DNA from: Parasponia andersonii
Lineage: Eukaryota > Streptophyta > Magnoliopsida > Rosales > Cannabaceae
Reading direction: 5' to 3'
DNA length: 64,000 nt
NCBI GenBank assembly: GCA_002914805.1
Contig: JXTB01000755.1
Coordinates: 47,246 to 111,245, forward strand
The notes under the pieces were generated by a model. That model did no database searches, was not told where the DNA came from, and was given only the letters and a program-made list of their open reading frames with translations. The translations under genes and the position numbers were made by a program. The first letter of the stretch is position 1. Each line of letters begins with the position of its first letter. Positions 10,669-24,180 of this stretch are shown one piece after another.

Positions 10669-13504
10669 CTAACTCGTTTGAGGTCTTGAGACCATGTGCT
10701 CCGACTTCTGTTTCGAAAGAACTGAAAAATATTAGCCATGACCAAAATGAAGAACCCGAGCCTATTTATTTCCTAGACCTGATATGGCTCAGCCTATAGC
10801 AAATCAAGAAGAATATCCAAGAACAACGAAGTAATATAGCATAATACATTTCCAAATTAGTCTATCTCCACAGTCAACTGTTTTAGCACATTATAACATT
10901 CTTTTTATGTTGTGTCTTTCAAAGTCCTTTAACGTTGAAAGAGAAATTTATTAAATATCCTCCAGGATACCCTCATCCCCTTTCAATTTTTCTCTGAAAA
11001 ATATCCTTTTGTGGACTAAGAAAGAGCAAAATGCCCCCAATGATTTCGACGGTCGACGATTTTTTCAACACATTGGGGTTGTTTTGGTCCAAAAAAGATA
11101 TTTTTCCAGAGAAACATTAAAAGGGGATAGTTTTCAACTAAGAGCTAACATTTCGATTTGAAATCATTGAGTAAGTCTCTCTTTTTTTATTTTTTCTTCC
11201 AATTTATTCTTTACACGGGGAAAAACTCGTTAGTTTGAAACAAAAGGGATTTAAGATATTTTCCTTTCAGAAAAGTGAAAAAAGAAAAAATGAGGCAGCT
11301 GCAGGCAGGGGAAGGGAACCTCAATGCCTCCAACAAAATCCAAAAATCAAATTGCAAAAGAGAGGTCCGTCATCTTACAAGAAGCTTATGATATTTTAAA
11401 AGACTCAACCTTCTTTGAAATGTTGGCAGACAAATATCATGTCCCAGTGCCCTTTAACATTTAGTTGACAAAGAAAAAAACTTCAAAGTTAAGAAAAATG
11501 CGTTATAATGAATCCTCCTAGGCTGGAGTTTCCACAACATTTAAACATTTAAAACTTTCAAGGATTAAAGACAATTCAACATTTAAAACTTTAGGATAAA
11601 AGAAATTGTTGTGATTTGGAAGTTTGTCTTGGATAAGAGCCCCTTTATCTGGCTCAGCCTCCCTTTCTGAGGCCAGAGGAAGTCATTTTTAATAAACTGG
11701 GTCTACAAATGTAATACGCATTTCAAAACAGGCCAAAACTTTACAAGCCAGCCACTCACCATCAACCTAAACAGGTCACTTTATGTACTGTGAGAAAATA
11801 AAAGGAGATCAACCTAAACAGTGTAATGAAAGTGCTCTTAGTCATGTGAGAAGAATATTGCATCAAACCATCCAAAAGATCCTAAATTTTTAGACATTCT
11901 CAAGCAAGTCAAATAGTAGAACAATCAAACTTGAAGCCACTGATACTATCTACTACTATAATTTTGAACTAAAGTGTCCTCACTCACTGCTGCCATCTAC
12001 TACCATAATTTTGAACTAAAGCGTCCTCATTTTTAAGTGTTTTCTGTAAATTAAACTACTCCAAGAATAATGCAGAGCAGACTATGAACTTACCTGCTCA
12101 GTATAAGGCAAATACTTCCCGTCAAATGTCACCACAACACGGTCCTTCCCATCCACACCTTTGACTTTGTCCACTGAACAGTAGAAGTCTATAGCTGACA
12201 TACTACAACATAGAAGTAGTGAATAAGCGACAGACGAAATTTTAAAACACTAAATTGCTTAAATAAACTTTTTCTTCAGCCAAGTACATTCACTGCAAAA
12301 CAAATTCCATGTTGTATTGCACATTATGTTTCACAAAATATGAAAATCAGATCCTGAGGAGTAACAAATGACGTAAAATGATTTACTCCTTTGGTTAAGC
12401 AGTCGTGGGGCTGAAAAAGAAAGTGAAATCAGGAAACTTTTCACAAGAAGCATTTATATGCAATACAACAAAAGAGAGAAAGGAAGAGCCATTAATCTTG
12501 GAGAACTAACACTGTCTCACACAGCTTTAAACACAAGGATTCTTGTATGTCAAAATCTTTTAGCACGCTATGGAATTCCAACTAGAAATTTAGGAAGAAT
12601 GACATAAATTGAAACTCACATGCCATCACCAAACTCCTCATTGATAATCTCCTTGATGCTCTCACCAAAATGCAAAACCGCTTCATTCAACCTACAAATT
12701 CAGAAGTCAGCAAAAGGGAAGAGAACCTACTTGTTCAACATTAAAATATGGTCATGGAAATGAAGACACATCAACAGAATTATAATACTTAGCAAAAATC
12801 AAGAACCAGATTTTAATACTTTGAGCTTTACATCACCTTCTATGACTATAGTTCTTCAATCTTGGAGATTTTCAGAGTTGCACACTCTTCATTACAGTCC
12901 CATATGGTTATTCTAATACTTATTCTAATACTTAGTCCTAACTCTGATGATAAATAAGACTATAAGAGATATTCAAACTTTAATTTATAACAAGTTATTT
13001 TCATAATTTATAACAAGTGATTTTCATAACAGTCTACCCCAAACAGTGTTGAATGAATCAAAAAAACATTCAGAACCATGTCATACTCGTCAAAGTACCT
13101 TATCACAACAAAAACACACAAACCCATATAATCAAATCCCAAAAACAAAATAAAGAGATAAAGAGAGGGAAAAAAAAAACCCATTAAAAAGGAACAAAAA
13201 ATAAGAGCTTAAAGCAGAAAACTGAGAAGACCCACCTGTAAACACTTGGTTCTTGGATCAAATTTGGATCGTACGACCTCAAAGGCGGCTTCATCATCTC
13301 ATGGAGAAGATCTTCGGTGAGGTCAGGCAGAGAAGCTCGTAATATGGGGGCAGTTTCGGGCTTGAGCTGAGCTTGGCGCCTAAGGAGCTGGGCAACGTAG
13401 ACGTTGGTGAGTCCAGTCTCCTTTGCTATTTGACCATAGGACTTGCCCGAATCAAGCTTCACCGACTGTAGCCGATTCGTTAAGTTGGCTTTGTTCTCTG
13501 CCAT
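10669..13504 (-). CDS. CYN: Cyanate hydratase (cyanase)
   Basis: Cyanase converts cyanate and bicarbonate to ammonia and CO2 (through carbamate), a cytosolic detoxification step. Exons: 13504-13236, 12691-12620, 12202-12094 and 10707-10669, all with GT-AG introns; 489 nt, 162 aa, a normal plant length. The N-terminal half is the helical domain ([20 protein letters not shown], then [11 protein letters not shown]). The C-terminal half is the catalytic domain with [24 protein letters not shown] and [17 protein letters not shown]. Arg90, Glu93 and Ser116 have exactly the 3 and 23 residue spacing of the E. coli catalytic Arg96, Glu99 and Ser122. The last exon is only 39 nt ([12 protein letters not shown]) and lies beyond a 1.39-kb intron. 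The enzyme is a decamer in bacteria. Start is the first ATG. Identification is firm. Confidence 0.96.
11947..12030. repeat. 48-bp tandem duplication in cyanase intron 3
   Basis: ATCTACTACYATAATTTTGA is repeated with a 48-bp offset and continues AACTAAAGYGTCCTCA in both copies. It lies within intron 3. Confidence 0.75.
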
Positions 13505-13550
13505 TTCGAACCTAAAGTCTCAGAGTCTTCCCCTCGTGAAAACGACTAGA

Positions 13551-13558
13551 TATATATA
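13551..13558 (-). promoter_or_regulatory. Putative TATA box of the cyanase gene
   Basis: TATATATA lies about 50 nt upstream of the ATG on the gene's strand. If used, the 5' UTR would be very short (about 20 nt). Confidence 0.4.
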
Positions 13559-14639
13559 CCATAAGAACCTGTTTTAGCATAATACCTTCCACCCTTTCAT
13601 TTTGGGAAGGGTAAACTAAATGGCCGAAAAAAAAAAAAAAACCTAAAGTCGGGGTGTTTTGTACTTGGATTTGATGACATAAATGGCGCTGAAATATTCA
13701 ATTTATGGTAATTTATGATAATTCGGTCTTTAAAATTTCATGAAATCTCTAAATTTTCTAATTTATAACAATTTAAATTTTGAATTATTTAAATTATAAT
13801 TAGTTTTATTAAATTTATAACTAAAAATACATATGAGTAGCATATTATAGTATTTAAAAAAGTATTTAAAGAAAAGTAAATTGAACAACTTGATTTCGAG
13901 AAAATGAAAGATATATTCTTTTCATTTTTTAGGATTCTCGGAATTACAAATTTAGAGAATGTTTTTCTGTGAATTTATTTTTATGTTTGAGATTCCCTAA
14001 TTACCTTTCAAATGTATTTTCAGATGCCATTATATGTATTTTTGGTAAAAAAAAAAAAATGTAATAACAAGTTGTAATTTAGACAATCAAATGACCAAAT
14101 TGTTATAAATCAGAATGTTCAAAAGCTTAAATGCTACATTGAAACTTGGAGAACCAGAATGCCACAAATTAGATATTTCAAGGACCATTTGTATCATTAA
14201 CTCTTTGCTATTTTAATCATGAAGTTTGGACTTTACAAAATAATATCTTCAGATTAATAATTTCTAAAAATTTTACCTTGTGTTGACTTCTTAAATAATT
14301 TGAATAAGTTGAAGACAAAAATATCTTCAAAATTAAGGAGAAGAATAATAACCTAATTTAAATAGAGGGTATTATTGTCTTTTTATTACAAAAATCAGTC
14401 AAAAAATCGATCCAACGTATCGTTTTTCACAAATTTTTAATTTCAGGATATTATTTTGTAGAATCCAAATATCAAAATTTAAATTGTAGTTTACTTAGAT
14501 CTTAGGATATTTTTTTGCAATTCTGTAAAATCTAGTCAAAGTAATGGGGCAAAAGAGACATTTTAAGCATAATGACAATGTTGTAATTATGAATTTTTGG
14601 AATATTATATTTAAAATATTTAGAATTATTTATTGGGTG
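13559..14639. other. AT-rich intergenic region
   Basis: No gene or bounded repeat recognised. The stretch near 14100-14210 (phrases such as AAGGACCATTTGTATCATTA) is of a kind common in plant repeats. It may be the edge of the LTR-like repeat that follows. Confidence 0.35.
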
Positions 14640-15070
14640 TTATAGTACCCCAAAATTGCTTAAAAGCCCCTCATTTCTGTATTTTTTTTCGCACAAGTCA
14701 TTGAGAGAGAAGGATAAAATGTCGGAACTGTTCAATCCAGCCACTGTTGCACCCCACCTTCATCGGCCAAATGCGCCACTCCATAGGGAAGAGCACTCAC
14801 CACGAGCCCAACGCCGCTAGCCACGCCTGAAACTGAGCCCCGATATCGGAGAAATATTCTTCTGAAGATTCTGCTACCTGCAATGTTTTCCAGCCACAAA
14901 AGCTCCATCAAACCTCTTTTTGCGACACCAATGGCACCATTGGATTCGTCTCGTTGTCATTGTTATTTTTTGACCAATCTCGGCTGTTAACTCGCTGCAG
15001 GTAAGATTTTTACTGCTTGGGCCGTTTTACCAAAGTTTGTAAAAAGTGATATTTTTATAATTATTTAATT

Positions 15071-16564
15071 GAGAAATTAGGTAAAATATGCACGAAAATA
15101 GGCATATTTTGGTTTATATGCTCAGTTTAAAAACTCTCTGAAAAAATATACATGTAGACGAAACTACCCCTAAAAATGCTAAGAAAAAAACTATGTCCAT
15201 CACCTTTAATTGATCTGAATCTTTCTCGCACAGAAACTCTCTCCCGACTGAAAATCTTAGGTAATTCAAGAATTATAGTACTCCATAGTCCATACTCGTA
15301 CAAAACCTCGTTCTCATCTCTTACAACGCCGTCAAACTGATCATTTCCCTATCTTCTCTCTTCATTCTTCTCCACACAATTATGAGTATAGTCTAAAATA
15401 GCATATTATCAAATTTCGAGATATTATGAGGTAATTTATATGTGAAAAAATCATTTTGAAGTTAATTTTTGCGAGTTTTATAAAAAATCGCGATGATTTT
15501 CGATGGTTTTTCGATGAAAATTGTATTCTCAGCAAAATTTCAATGAAAATGGTATTTTTGATAATTTTCGATGTTATTTCAATGAATTTTCATTGCATTT
15601 TCGATGATATTTCGATAAAAGTGGTATTTTGTTAATATTTTGATAAAATGGCATTTTCGACGATTTTTGATGTAATTTCGATGATACTTCGATAAAAGTG
15701 GTATTTTTGACAAAGTTTTATCGACAATGCCACTTTATCGAAATTATATCGAATTTATGTCGAAAATATCATTTTTATCTAAATATTAACAAGAATACCA
15801 CTTTTATCCAAATATCATCGAAAATGCATCGAAATTGCACCGAAAATTATCAAAAATACCATTTTCATTGAAATTTTTTTTGAGAATACAATTTTCATTG
15901 AAATATCATCGAAAATCATCGAAAATTCATCGAAATTGCATCGAAAATTGTCAAAAATACCATTTTCATTGAAATTTTGCTAAGAATACAATTTTCATCG
16001 AAATATCATCGAAAAACCATTGAAAATCATCGAAAATTCATCGAAATTGCATCGAAAATTATCAAAAATACCATTTTCATTGAAATTTTGATGAGAATAC
16101 AATTTTCATTGAAATATCATCGAAAAACCATCGAAAATTATCGCGATTTTTTTTTCAACTTGCAAAAATTAACCTCAAAACGATTTTGCCACACATAAAT
16201 TACCTCATAATATCTAGAAATTTGATAATATTCTATTTTATACCATACCCATAATTATGTGGAGAAGAATGATGAGAGAATATAGGGAAATGATGAGTTT
16301 GACGGTATTGTAAGAGATGAGAACGAGGATTTGTGCGAGAATGGATTATGGAGTAGTATAATTCTTGGATTACCTAGGATTTTCAGTCGAAAGAGAATTT
16401 CTTTGCGAGAGAGAGATTCGGATCAATTAAATGTGATGTGCATAGATTTCTCTTAATATTTTTAAGGGTAATTTCGTCCACATGCATATTTTTTCAGAGA
16501 TTTTTTAAATGGAGCATATAGACCAAAATATGCATATCTTGATGCATATTTTACCTAATTTCTC
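15071..16564. mobile_element. Mutator-like element with long terminal inverted repeats (hairpin MULE)
   Basis: A 1,494-bp element flanked by a perfect 9-bp duplication TATTTAATT (15062-15070 and 16565-16573), diagnostic of the Mutator superfamily. Both ends read inwards GAGAAATTAGGTAAAATATG, and GAGA at the tip recalls maize Mu termini. The inverted repeat runs almost to the centre near 15715, including the blocks around 15240-15460 and 16190-16400, so the whole element is a giant palindrome. It has no transposase and would be non-autonomous. Confidence 0.85.
15836..16150. repeat. ~110-bp internal tandem repeats of the MULE right arm
   Basis: About three units, each containing ATCGAAATTGCAYCGAAAAT, ACCATTTTCATTGAAATT and GAATACAATTTTCAT. 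The left arm holds fewer copies in inverse orientation, which explains why the right arm is about 200 bp longer. Confidence 0.75.
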
Positions 16565-18617
16565 TATTTAATTAGATAATTATTTTACCCTAAGTAATTA
16601 TATGAGATGAAAGAGAGTTAAAATCATGAATAATTACGTCTACTATAAGTTAAATGGATATCCAAGAGATGCTAATTTTTGAATTAAAAAATATAGTTTT
16701 TTCTAATTTAAAACAAAAAGTGATATTTTTACAAAACTAAATAGTGTTAGACTTGAATTGAGATTAGAAAACTGTTACTTTCTAAAATATTATTGCAAAA
16801 ATGACATTTTTTACAATTAATCAGTGAAATTAATACTTTTAAAATAGTTTAAAATTGATAATTTCCTAAATAATTTTATGATTATGATATTTTCTGAAAT
16901 ATTTCAAGAAAATGATATTTTTGTAAATAATTAGCAAAGATAATATTTTTTCTAAATACATTGACAAAGTGGACTTTTTTCAAATTAATTCTAAAAAGAA
17001 ATATTTTTGTAATTTTCAGATTTTAAAGCTCGTTTAAGGCTTGGGAATTCGAAATTGAATTCTGATTTCAAATTTAGATTTAGTGAGGTTGAGAAACGCA
17101 TTTTGATATATATTATTATTATATTTCGAAATGACACAAATTCCAAGACTAATGAATAATGTTGTTTTGTGTGCCATAAAGCGGGTCTCGTCCCAGAACC
17201 CATTTTAGACAAATTATATGCCTAATCTAAAATTTTTTGGGTACTCTGAATTTAGTGATGACTTCCGTTTCTCAATTCGAGATTTCGTTGGAAAAGTTAC
17301 TTTTTTAAGTGAGCTTACTGGGATCCTGAAACGACTATTTGAACAACCAAACGAATAATGGAAGTTTCTTTGATTATCATTAGCTTGGTATAGCTACCAT
17401 ATTGAGGTAGGGGTTCAATTACCTAATTTTATATCTATTTTGTTTTATAATTGTATTTAAAGTTATTTATAAAAAAATCATTATTTTATGATTATTTAAG
17501 AAATTGCTATAAATTATTAGATTATATTAAGATTGAATTCTTAAATGCATGGTTATTATGAACAGTTATATGTTGTATATACTATAAGATTATATACTTG
17601 AGTTCCATATTTGTATCACAATATTTTAGATTACTGGTGAGTTGTTGAAGCGCTAGGTAAGAGACCTAGACCCTTGTACAGGTTTTTAGCTAACACACCT
17701 ACTGGTTGTATCAGGATACTAGATACTTCTGCTATAAAGGTATTACAAGGCCATGATGGGAGGATGAGAGCTCACTCATATACTTAGTTAATTTATGATA
17801 TGTGCAATTATGTAGATTTAGTTTTGAATATGAGATTATTCGGGATATCAGTTATTTTATAAATTTGGTTTAAAAATGAATTATGGAAAAGGTATTAACT
17901 ATGCAGGTCTAGTAAAATTACATCAATTCAAAAAGGTAATTGAATTACTACTGAATATGTGAATGCTCACTTACCTTACTTCTTCTATTTTCATGTGTTT
18001 GTCTATTTGAAGTAGTAATCCCAGTGGTCAAACAAACTGAGTAACTTGTACTTGCTTTCTCACTTCTCTTCCCTAATGGGTGCTTATACTTTGTTAACTT
18101 TCTTTTCTTATTCAATTATTAAAATAAATTTAGTAAGTGACTGTACGAGGATAATTTTATTATTAATTTTGAGAACCTGATTCTTTGTAAATTATTTTGG
18201 ATGTTGAACTAAAATTTTCAGTTTAACTCTATTTACCAAAAACTTATGATTTCTCAACAGGTATCCAAATAAGATAGTTAAAAATTTTCTTGAACTTTAA
18301 CATATATTTTTCTTAAGTAGTTAAATACTAATAAGAGTTTTAATGATTATAGAATTTATAATAATTTGAAGATTATAACGAAATTATTTAATATCTGATT
18401 TCTCTTGAATTTTGTAAAATTAATATTTAATTATTCTTTCATCTAAAATTATTAAAAGCTACGATTTTGAATTTTTTTGGATCATGTTTGAAGACTAATT
18501 TTTTTGGATGAATTATCATAAAAGTTATGATCTTTTTTGATTTCTAATGATCGATTCTAAATATTTAGGTTAATCAAGGATGATTATGTTCGCACCCCTA
18601 ATATTATTAATGCACCA

Positions 18618-18736
18618 CAAAACTAAATTTATTAGCCCAATGAAATTTTACAATATTTTAATTATTGATATACACACAAAATTAAATTTATTGCCCCAAT
18701 GAAATTTTACAATATTTTAATTATTGATATACACAC
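18618..18736. repeat. 60-bp tandem duplication
   Basis: Two adjacent units carry CAATGAAATTTTACAATATT and end TTGATATACACAC, with only two or three differences. Confidence 0.85.
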
Positions 18737-20332
18737 CCCTCAAAATCCCTAAAATGTCACTATATTGTACGTCCTATTAGTCCTACAGTCCTCTCACTTA
18801 TCAATAATCTCTCTCTTCTCAATATCTCTTTGGATCAAAATGCTTAAAAACCATTTCATGATTCTTTTTTTATTTTTTCCTTTCTCATCATTCCATTCTT
18901 GAATTGTCAAATGTTTTATTTACTTAACAAGAAATCGGAAAAAATTATCAAGAAAACCCTTCTATACTCAATTTTTGTGGGATTGATATTATCTACAATA
19001 AACCAACACCGAACTTAAAGACAAGAACTTATTCAAAGAATTGTAGTTTTTTGAGCCCATGATAAATTGAATCATTTGGCTAAGTTCTACGCATGGAGCG
19101 TTGGTAATAAGTCTTACCGTCGTTTGCATCTAATTTGGTAGTTAGCTTGAAATCATTCATAACAATTATTTCATTTACTACTCATTATTATCGTTTGCAT
19201 CTAGTTTCTCTACAGATGTTCGTTTCTTTTCTTTATCGGCTTTTCTCTATGAGAGGAGTATATATAACTTGATGGTTAGAGCTTTGAAATAAAAAATATT
19301 GAAGAGATTCGTTCTTTTTCTCGGTCTTTCTCTTGGCCAATTACAGCCTATAGATGGACGAATAGGACTAGTGTGGTCTAATGAGAGTTACTTACCTTGA
19401 GTAGTTGCGGGACTTACTGTGTCTAATTGTACATTATAGTCTTTTCACTTAATGAAAAATACATAATAAAAATAAAAGTTTTTTTAAGGGGTGCCTTATG
19501 GGTACAAGCAAAATCACCTTTGCATTAATAAATCCTAAATTATATATATCGTATCATTTCGGTTTTATAATTTTTAACTTACATAATATACTAGCCTAAA
19601 TTATGTAATAGTTGTAGTAACGACCATTTTGTTTCAAATTATTAAAATTTTGACATAAATAAGTTATTTACAAAGTACATAATTTAGTAATTATGATTGA
19701 GATTGGGACTTCAATATTTTTATATGTACATAGATTACTAATAATTATGCGATTATTACACTAATGATTATTTTTATTATAAATTATTAATTTTTTAATG
19801 GAAAAAAATCATTTGTAAAACACATAGTTTAGTAACTATAGTTGAGAATAAGACTCTGAATCTCTTAACCAAAAACTATCAAATTATATACTTTATATAT
19901 GACTGTTTTCGTTAGAAATTTAACAGTTTGTGATAAAATGAGATATTACTACAACAATTATATAATTTGGGGTAGTCTAATAATCTACTATGTAAATTAA
20001 AAATTCAGGAGATAAAGTGATACAAAGGATATAATTTGGAGTCATTGTTATAATTAACCCAAATGTTTATGACTATATCATACGAGGTCACAAAGGGAAC
20101 TTTCCTGTTTGGAATGTAGGAGTAATTTGGCCAAAAAGTCATTTTTTATTACTATTTTCAGGATGATTGTCAACCTTCTAGAAAATAGGTCATAACTTTT
20201 ATGGTTAAAAGTCATAAAATTTATTTGGACATGAAGAAAAAAAACTCTAGTTTCATCTATTTTCTTGGTCACAAAATATTTTAGGACTACATCTAAAAAA
20301 TATTCTCAAAATTATGGAAACAGTTCACAAAT
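18737..20332. other. AT-rich region, nothing identified
   Basis: Neither strand showed a recognisable coding exon, RNA gene or bounded repeat. Confidence 0.4.
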
Positions 20333-20760
20333 ACTCGTTTTTAAAACTACATTTTCATAAATATTTGTATTTTATTTTTATTTCATAAATACCCACTTTT
20401 ATAGTTTTTTTTAGAAATATAGATAACTACTGTTTTACATATGAAATAAATACCACGGTATACATTTCAAACATTAAATATATACTACGGTCTATATTTT
20501 ATGAATAAAAATTATACTAAATATTAACATACATTTTAAAATATATACCATAGGTCGAATTTATAATGAAAAATATAGACTGTGGTAAATATTTATATTG
20601 TAAATGTATACTGTTCATATTTTATACATGAAATGTATACCTTATAGATAAAATTTACATTGTAAATGTGGATCACTTATATCTTGCATAAATGAATATT
20701 TTTGAAAAAAAAAATTAAAAGCAAATATTTTTGAAAATAGGTTTTAAAAACGAATGCTAG
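20333..20760. mobile_element. MITE-like inverted-repeat element
   Basis: About 60 bp at each end are imperfect inverted repeats: the left starts CTCGTTTTTAAAACTACATT, and the right read in reverse starts TTCGTTTTTAAAACCTATTT. Between them are several shorter repeats around ATATACCRYGG-like motifs. No clear target duplication was found, so the class is open. Confidence 0.45.
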
Positions 20761-23700
20761 GCGTAAATTTCTCAAAAGTCATCCTGGCCCAATTACTCTT
20801 GAGAATTTATAAGAATGTTCGATTTCTTACATCAATTTAAGAAATGACGGCATGTTTCACGTATTTCATAAATGATCGGTTTTTCTTTTTTGTTTCCAAA
20901 CGACCATTTTTCAGCACATCAATGTTATATGTAATATATCAATTTTATATTAAATATCCCTGTTTTGATACTGTTATAATTCTTATAAAACTCATACATT
21001 TTCACTTTTTTTTTTTTGGATAAATTCAGCCTTTTTAATAAGTTTGAAAAATGGCTACTTCTTAGTTAAGGACAAAAAATTTGGCCATTTGGCTAAAAAG
21101 CCCGAAAAACAACACGACCAAGTCCTTAAGGGAAAAAAACAAAGTCCAAACAAATAAAGGGCTAACTAGTTATTTGACAATTTTTAGTCCAAAACTTAGT
21201 ATATGACTAAGTTCAAAAATTTATAGTTAAATATATAACTCACTTATGACAAAAATAGAAATATAACATAATCTATAACTGAGCTTTAAAAAAAATAGAC
21301 ATTTAACTATGAATTTTAAAATATGAACATGTACTTAAACCAATTTAAAAAATTGGCCATCAACCTAATTTTCTCACAAATAACTGGGAAGCCCAATATT
21401 TATGAAACCATTTCCAATCCAAGGAGTCAGAGCCACTGCCACTGCTTTGTAGCCCACTATAGTCTAGAGTTTTATCCTTCACAATTCATATAAAATAGGA
21501 AAATCATATTATATGTCTTTCTTAAACAATTCATTTTAATAAAATGTCCACTTTTTTTAAGCTAAACGGCCAACTATTTGAATTTTTACGTATATACTGG
21601 CTAGTTTTAGTTTATGTACTAAGTATATTAGTTTTTATATTGGGTAAGTCATATTTTATACTTGTCATATAGATCGATAAACCGATCATTTTTTAAAAAT
21701 GGACACTTACTTAAAATGGGGTCTTAAATTTGGTCATTTTATTATAAGACACTATAAAATAAGATTTTTGCCAAAACAAATGATAAATCACTATTAAAAG
21801 CTATTTTTATGGGGGAAGGACTTGGATATATAGGAGTATTTTAGAATAAGATAACTATCTAAGAGTATTTTGAAAAATGATTTTTCCAGTAGTGTGACAT
21901 AAAATGGGCATACAACTTATAATCATTGATTGGTAGTGAAAAATCATAATTTATAGTCACAGATAATGTGACTCCCAAGGTAAAATACTGTGATACTATT
22001 TAAAAAGTCATATTTCAAAACATTGAAAAATACTACTATCTATATCAATCTCCTTATTTTAATGTGTTCAAACAAACGTATTTTCTTTATTTATGAAAAG
22101 AATCAACTTAAACAGTATTTTCTTCATAGTTCTATTAAGCATAATGGGTATTTGGCACTTCTAACTATAACTCTAACCACCTTATACTAGGTAATAATAC
22201 ATATGAACAACATATCATTATGTGATTTAAAAATTTCGTGGTATATTTAACGCGGCAGATTTTTTTTTTTTTTTTTTTTTTTTTTGGGAAAAGATATATT
22301 TATAAGACTTGAATCTCGGATACACACACTCACCTACCTAACTATTTGAGCTAGTCCCAAGCGGTAAGTTGTGGACTTGATGTGGGCCTAAGCTATTTTT
22401 GTCACCATAACACTTAGAAACCAGTTTCCATTTTTTTTTCTTTTGTTTTTTAAGAGTTGAGATTTGAACTCAAAAACCTCACATTAGGAAGTAATAGTGT
22501 GGTTATTGCAACCACACAATATCCCATCTTCTTAATTACGACTTTTGATTAGTATGTAGTGCATGTTTTTCCAAGCATCTGACTGCTCAATTAAATCTTG
22601 ATCGGCCTGAGCTTAATTTCACATTTCAACATCAAAAATTGTCTTCATAACTGGATCAACTAAGAAAAAAGGGGTTTGGCGCCTTCCGTCAATATTTTGG
22701 GGCTTGACATTCCTTGCAATAGGTCGCTCTCTTACACCAAAGTACACATCAAAAAGTCCTCGTGTCGTTATAAGATTAATTGTTAGAGTTAAATAGGAAG
22801 AGGTTTTTGTTTGTTATAGGATAATCCAGCCAGTCCCACTTGCATGTGTTTACTGGAGACTGGTGATTTGGATTCCAACGTAAAATCTAAGGACAAGTAA
22901 GGGGTAAAACAGGAAATTTGTCTGTCGTAAAATTACAATGAATATCCACAAAGTGGAACACGAGTTACCCGAGGCTCGTTTTGGAAAGGGGAAATGTTGC
23001 GATAGAGATAAATTATAATATCTCTTGTTTGTTGATCGCGCGGATGATTAATGTTCAAAAAGGGTAAAATTTTCATCATATTTCGTTATCGTATTTCGTT
23101 ATATTTGGATATTATTTGATTCTCAAAAAATCACGCTAAACATCCTTCAAGAATAGTTATATATGCTAGCATTTTTATCTTCCACTCTTGGAGCCCAAAT
23201 AACCTAAACAACGTTTTTTTAACCCCACGAACATGTATGAAAATTCAGTTAAAATGTTTGAAGAGATGGGTGGAACTGAAGAGTGGTATTCCGAACGTAG
23301 TGCGCTATCTAAAATAAATAATCTAACAAATTAAGAATTCAAACGAAATTTAGAGGATAAAAGAAGCCGGTAGATTTAGCAAAATAACCAACCTCTCTAT
23401 CCTAATCAAAGATGCCTTTCACGTCTCAAAAACAACATTGGCTTCTTCTTCTTATAGTTATGTCATTTTAATTATAGACATATGTAGATAAACGATATAC
23501 ATCTGTCACATCTCTTAATTAAGATTTTAACGTGATTTTTTTTTTGTTTGATAAAAGATTCTAACGTGATTTGATATATCAAGAAACGTACGTACGTTAT
23601 AACATGAAACTCAGCGAACAATATGCTTTAATATTAATTTGTTCGCTCTCCTTAACCGTGAAATGGACATAATTTATAATGATAGATCCGCATAATCGAG

Positions 23701-24180
23701 GAGGACCACTAAACCCAAATATTGGTCGATGAATTAAGTTGACAGCCGCGTTTGCTTGTACGTACGTACATATATAGATCATTACTAATTATCACGAAAA
23801 AGAACGTATACAATTCATTGTTTCTTTTTCTGTATATATATGTCGTCGTTTTGTTTGCTCAAACATCAGAGTAATTGAAATAATTACTTTTCATGACTTC
23901 AAAATGTGGTAGCTAGAAAAAAAAACTCCATTTAAAAAAAAAGTAGTTGAACATTGTGAAAAATGTTTCCGGAGATGTATTTTAACCATTCATACAAAAT
24001 AAAATTGTAAAACTCCTTAATTTTGTAAGGGTACTTTGGTTTTTTTGACCATTAAAAGTTTTTTAAAAAAATTCAAATTTTGGGCTGAAATAAAAATATC
24101 AAACTAATGGCCATTTTGTAATATCGAGGGACTTAAATGATGCAACTCGGAAATTAGGGACTTATTTGCAAAGTTTGAAG
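20761..24180. other. AT-rich intergenic region
   Basis: No gene recognised. It contains a T-run of about 28 at 22258-22285. Sequences near 22290-22520 with ACTTGAATCTCGGATAC and TTGAACTCAAAAACCTCACA resemble decayed tRNA-derived or other retroposon DNA, but termini could not be set. Confidence 0.35.

Larger units (their letters stand above)
14640..18330. repeat. Long non-coding LTR-like repeat, copy 1 (split by a MULE)
   Basis: A GC-richer leader-like part (about 14690-15003, ending in a GCAG-GTAAG donor-like site) is followed by AT-rich sequence and by blocks also present at 24.2-26.1 kb in the same order. Shared blocks are a CTACCATATTGA(R)G region, GGTATTAACTA, a CTC-AC-CTACTTCT region before GTGTTTG, and TTCTTATTCAATTATTA. 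It might start with TGTTATAGTACC at about 14639, but no matching end or target duplication was found. There is no coding capacity. An old LTR or LTR-derived non-autonomous element is the likeliest reading. Confidence 0.5.

Noticed and set aside
15977..16198. 73-codon repetitive frame in the MULE
   Set aside because: Translation of the internal tandem repeat; no coding signature and no counterpart in the other arm.
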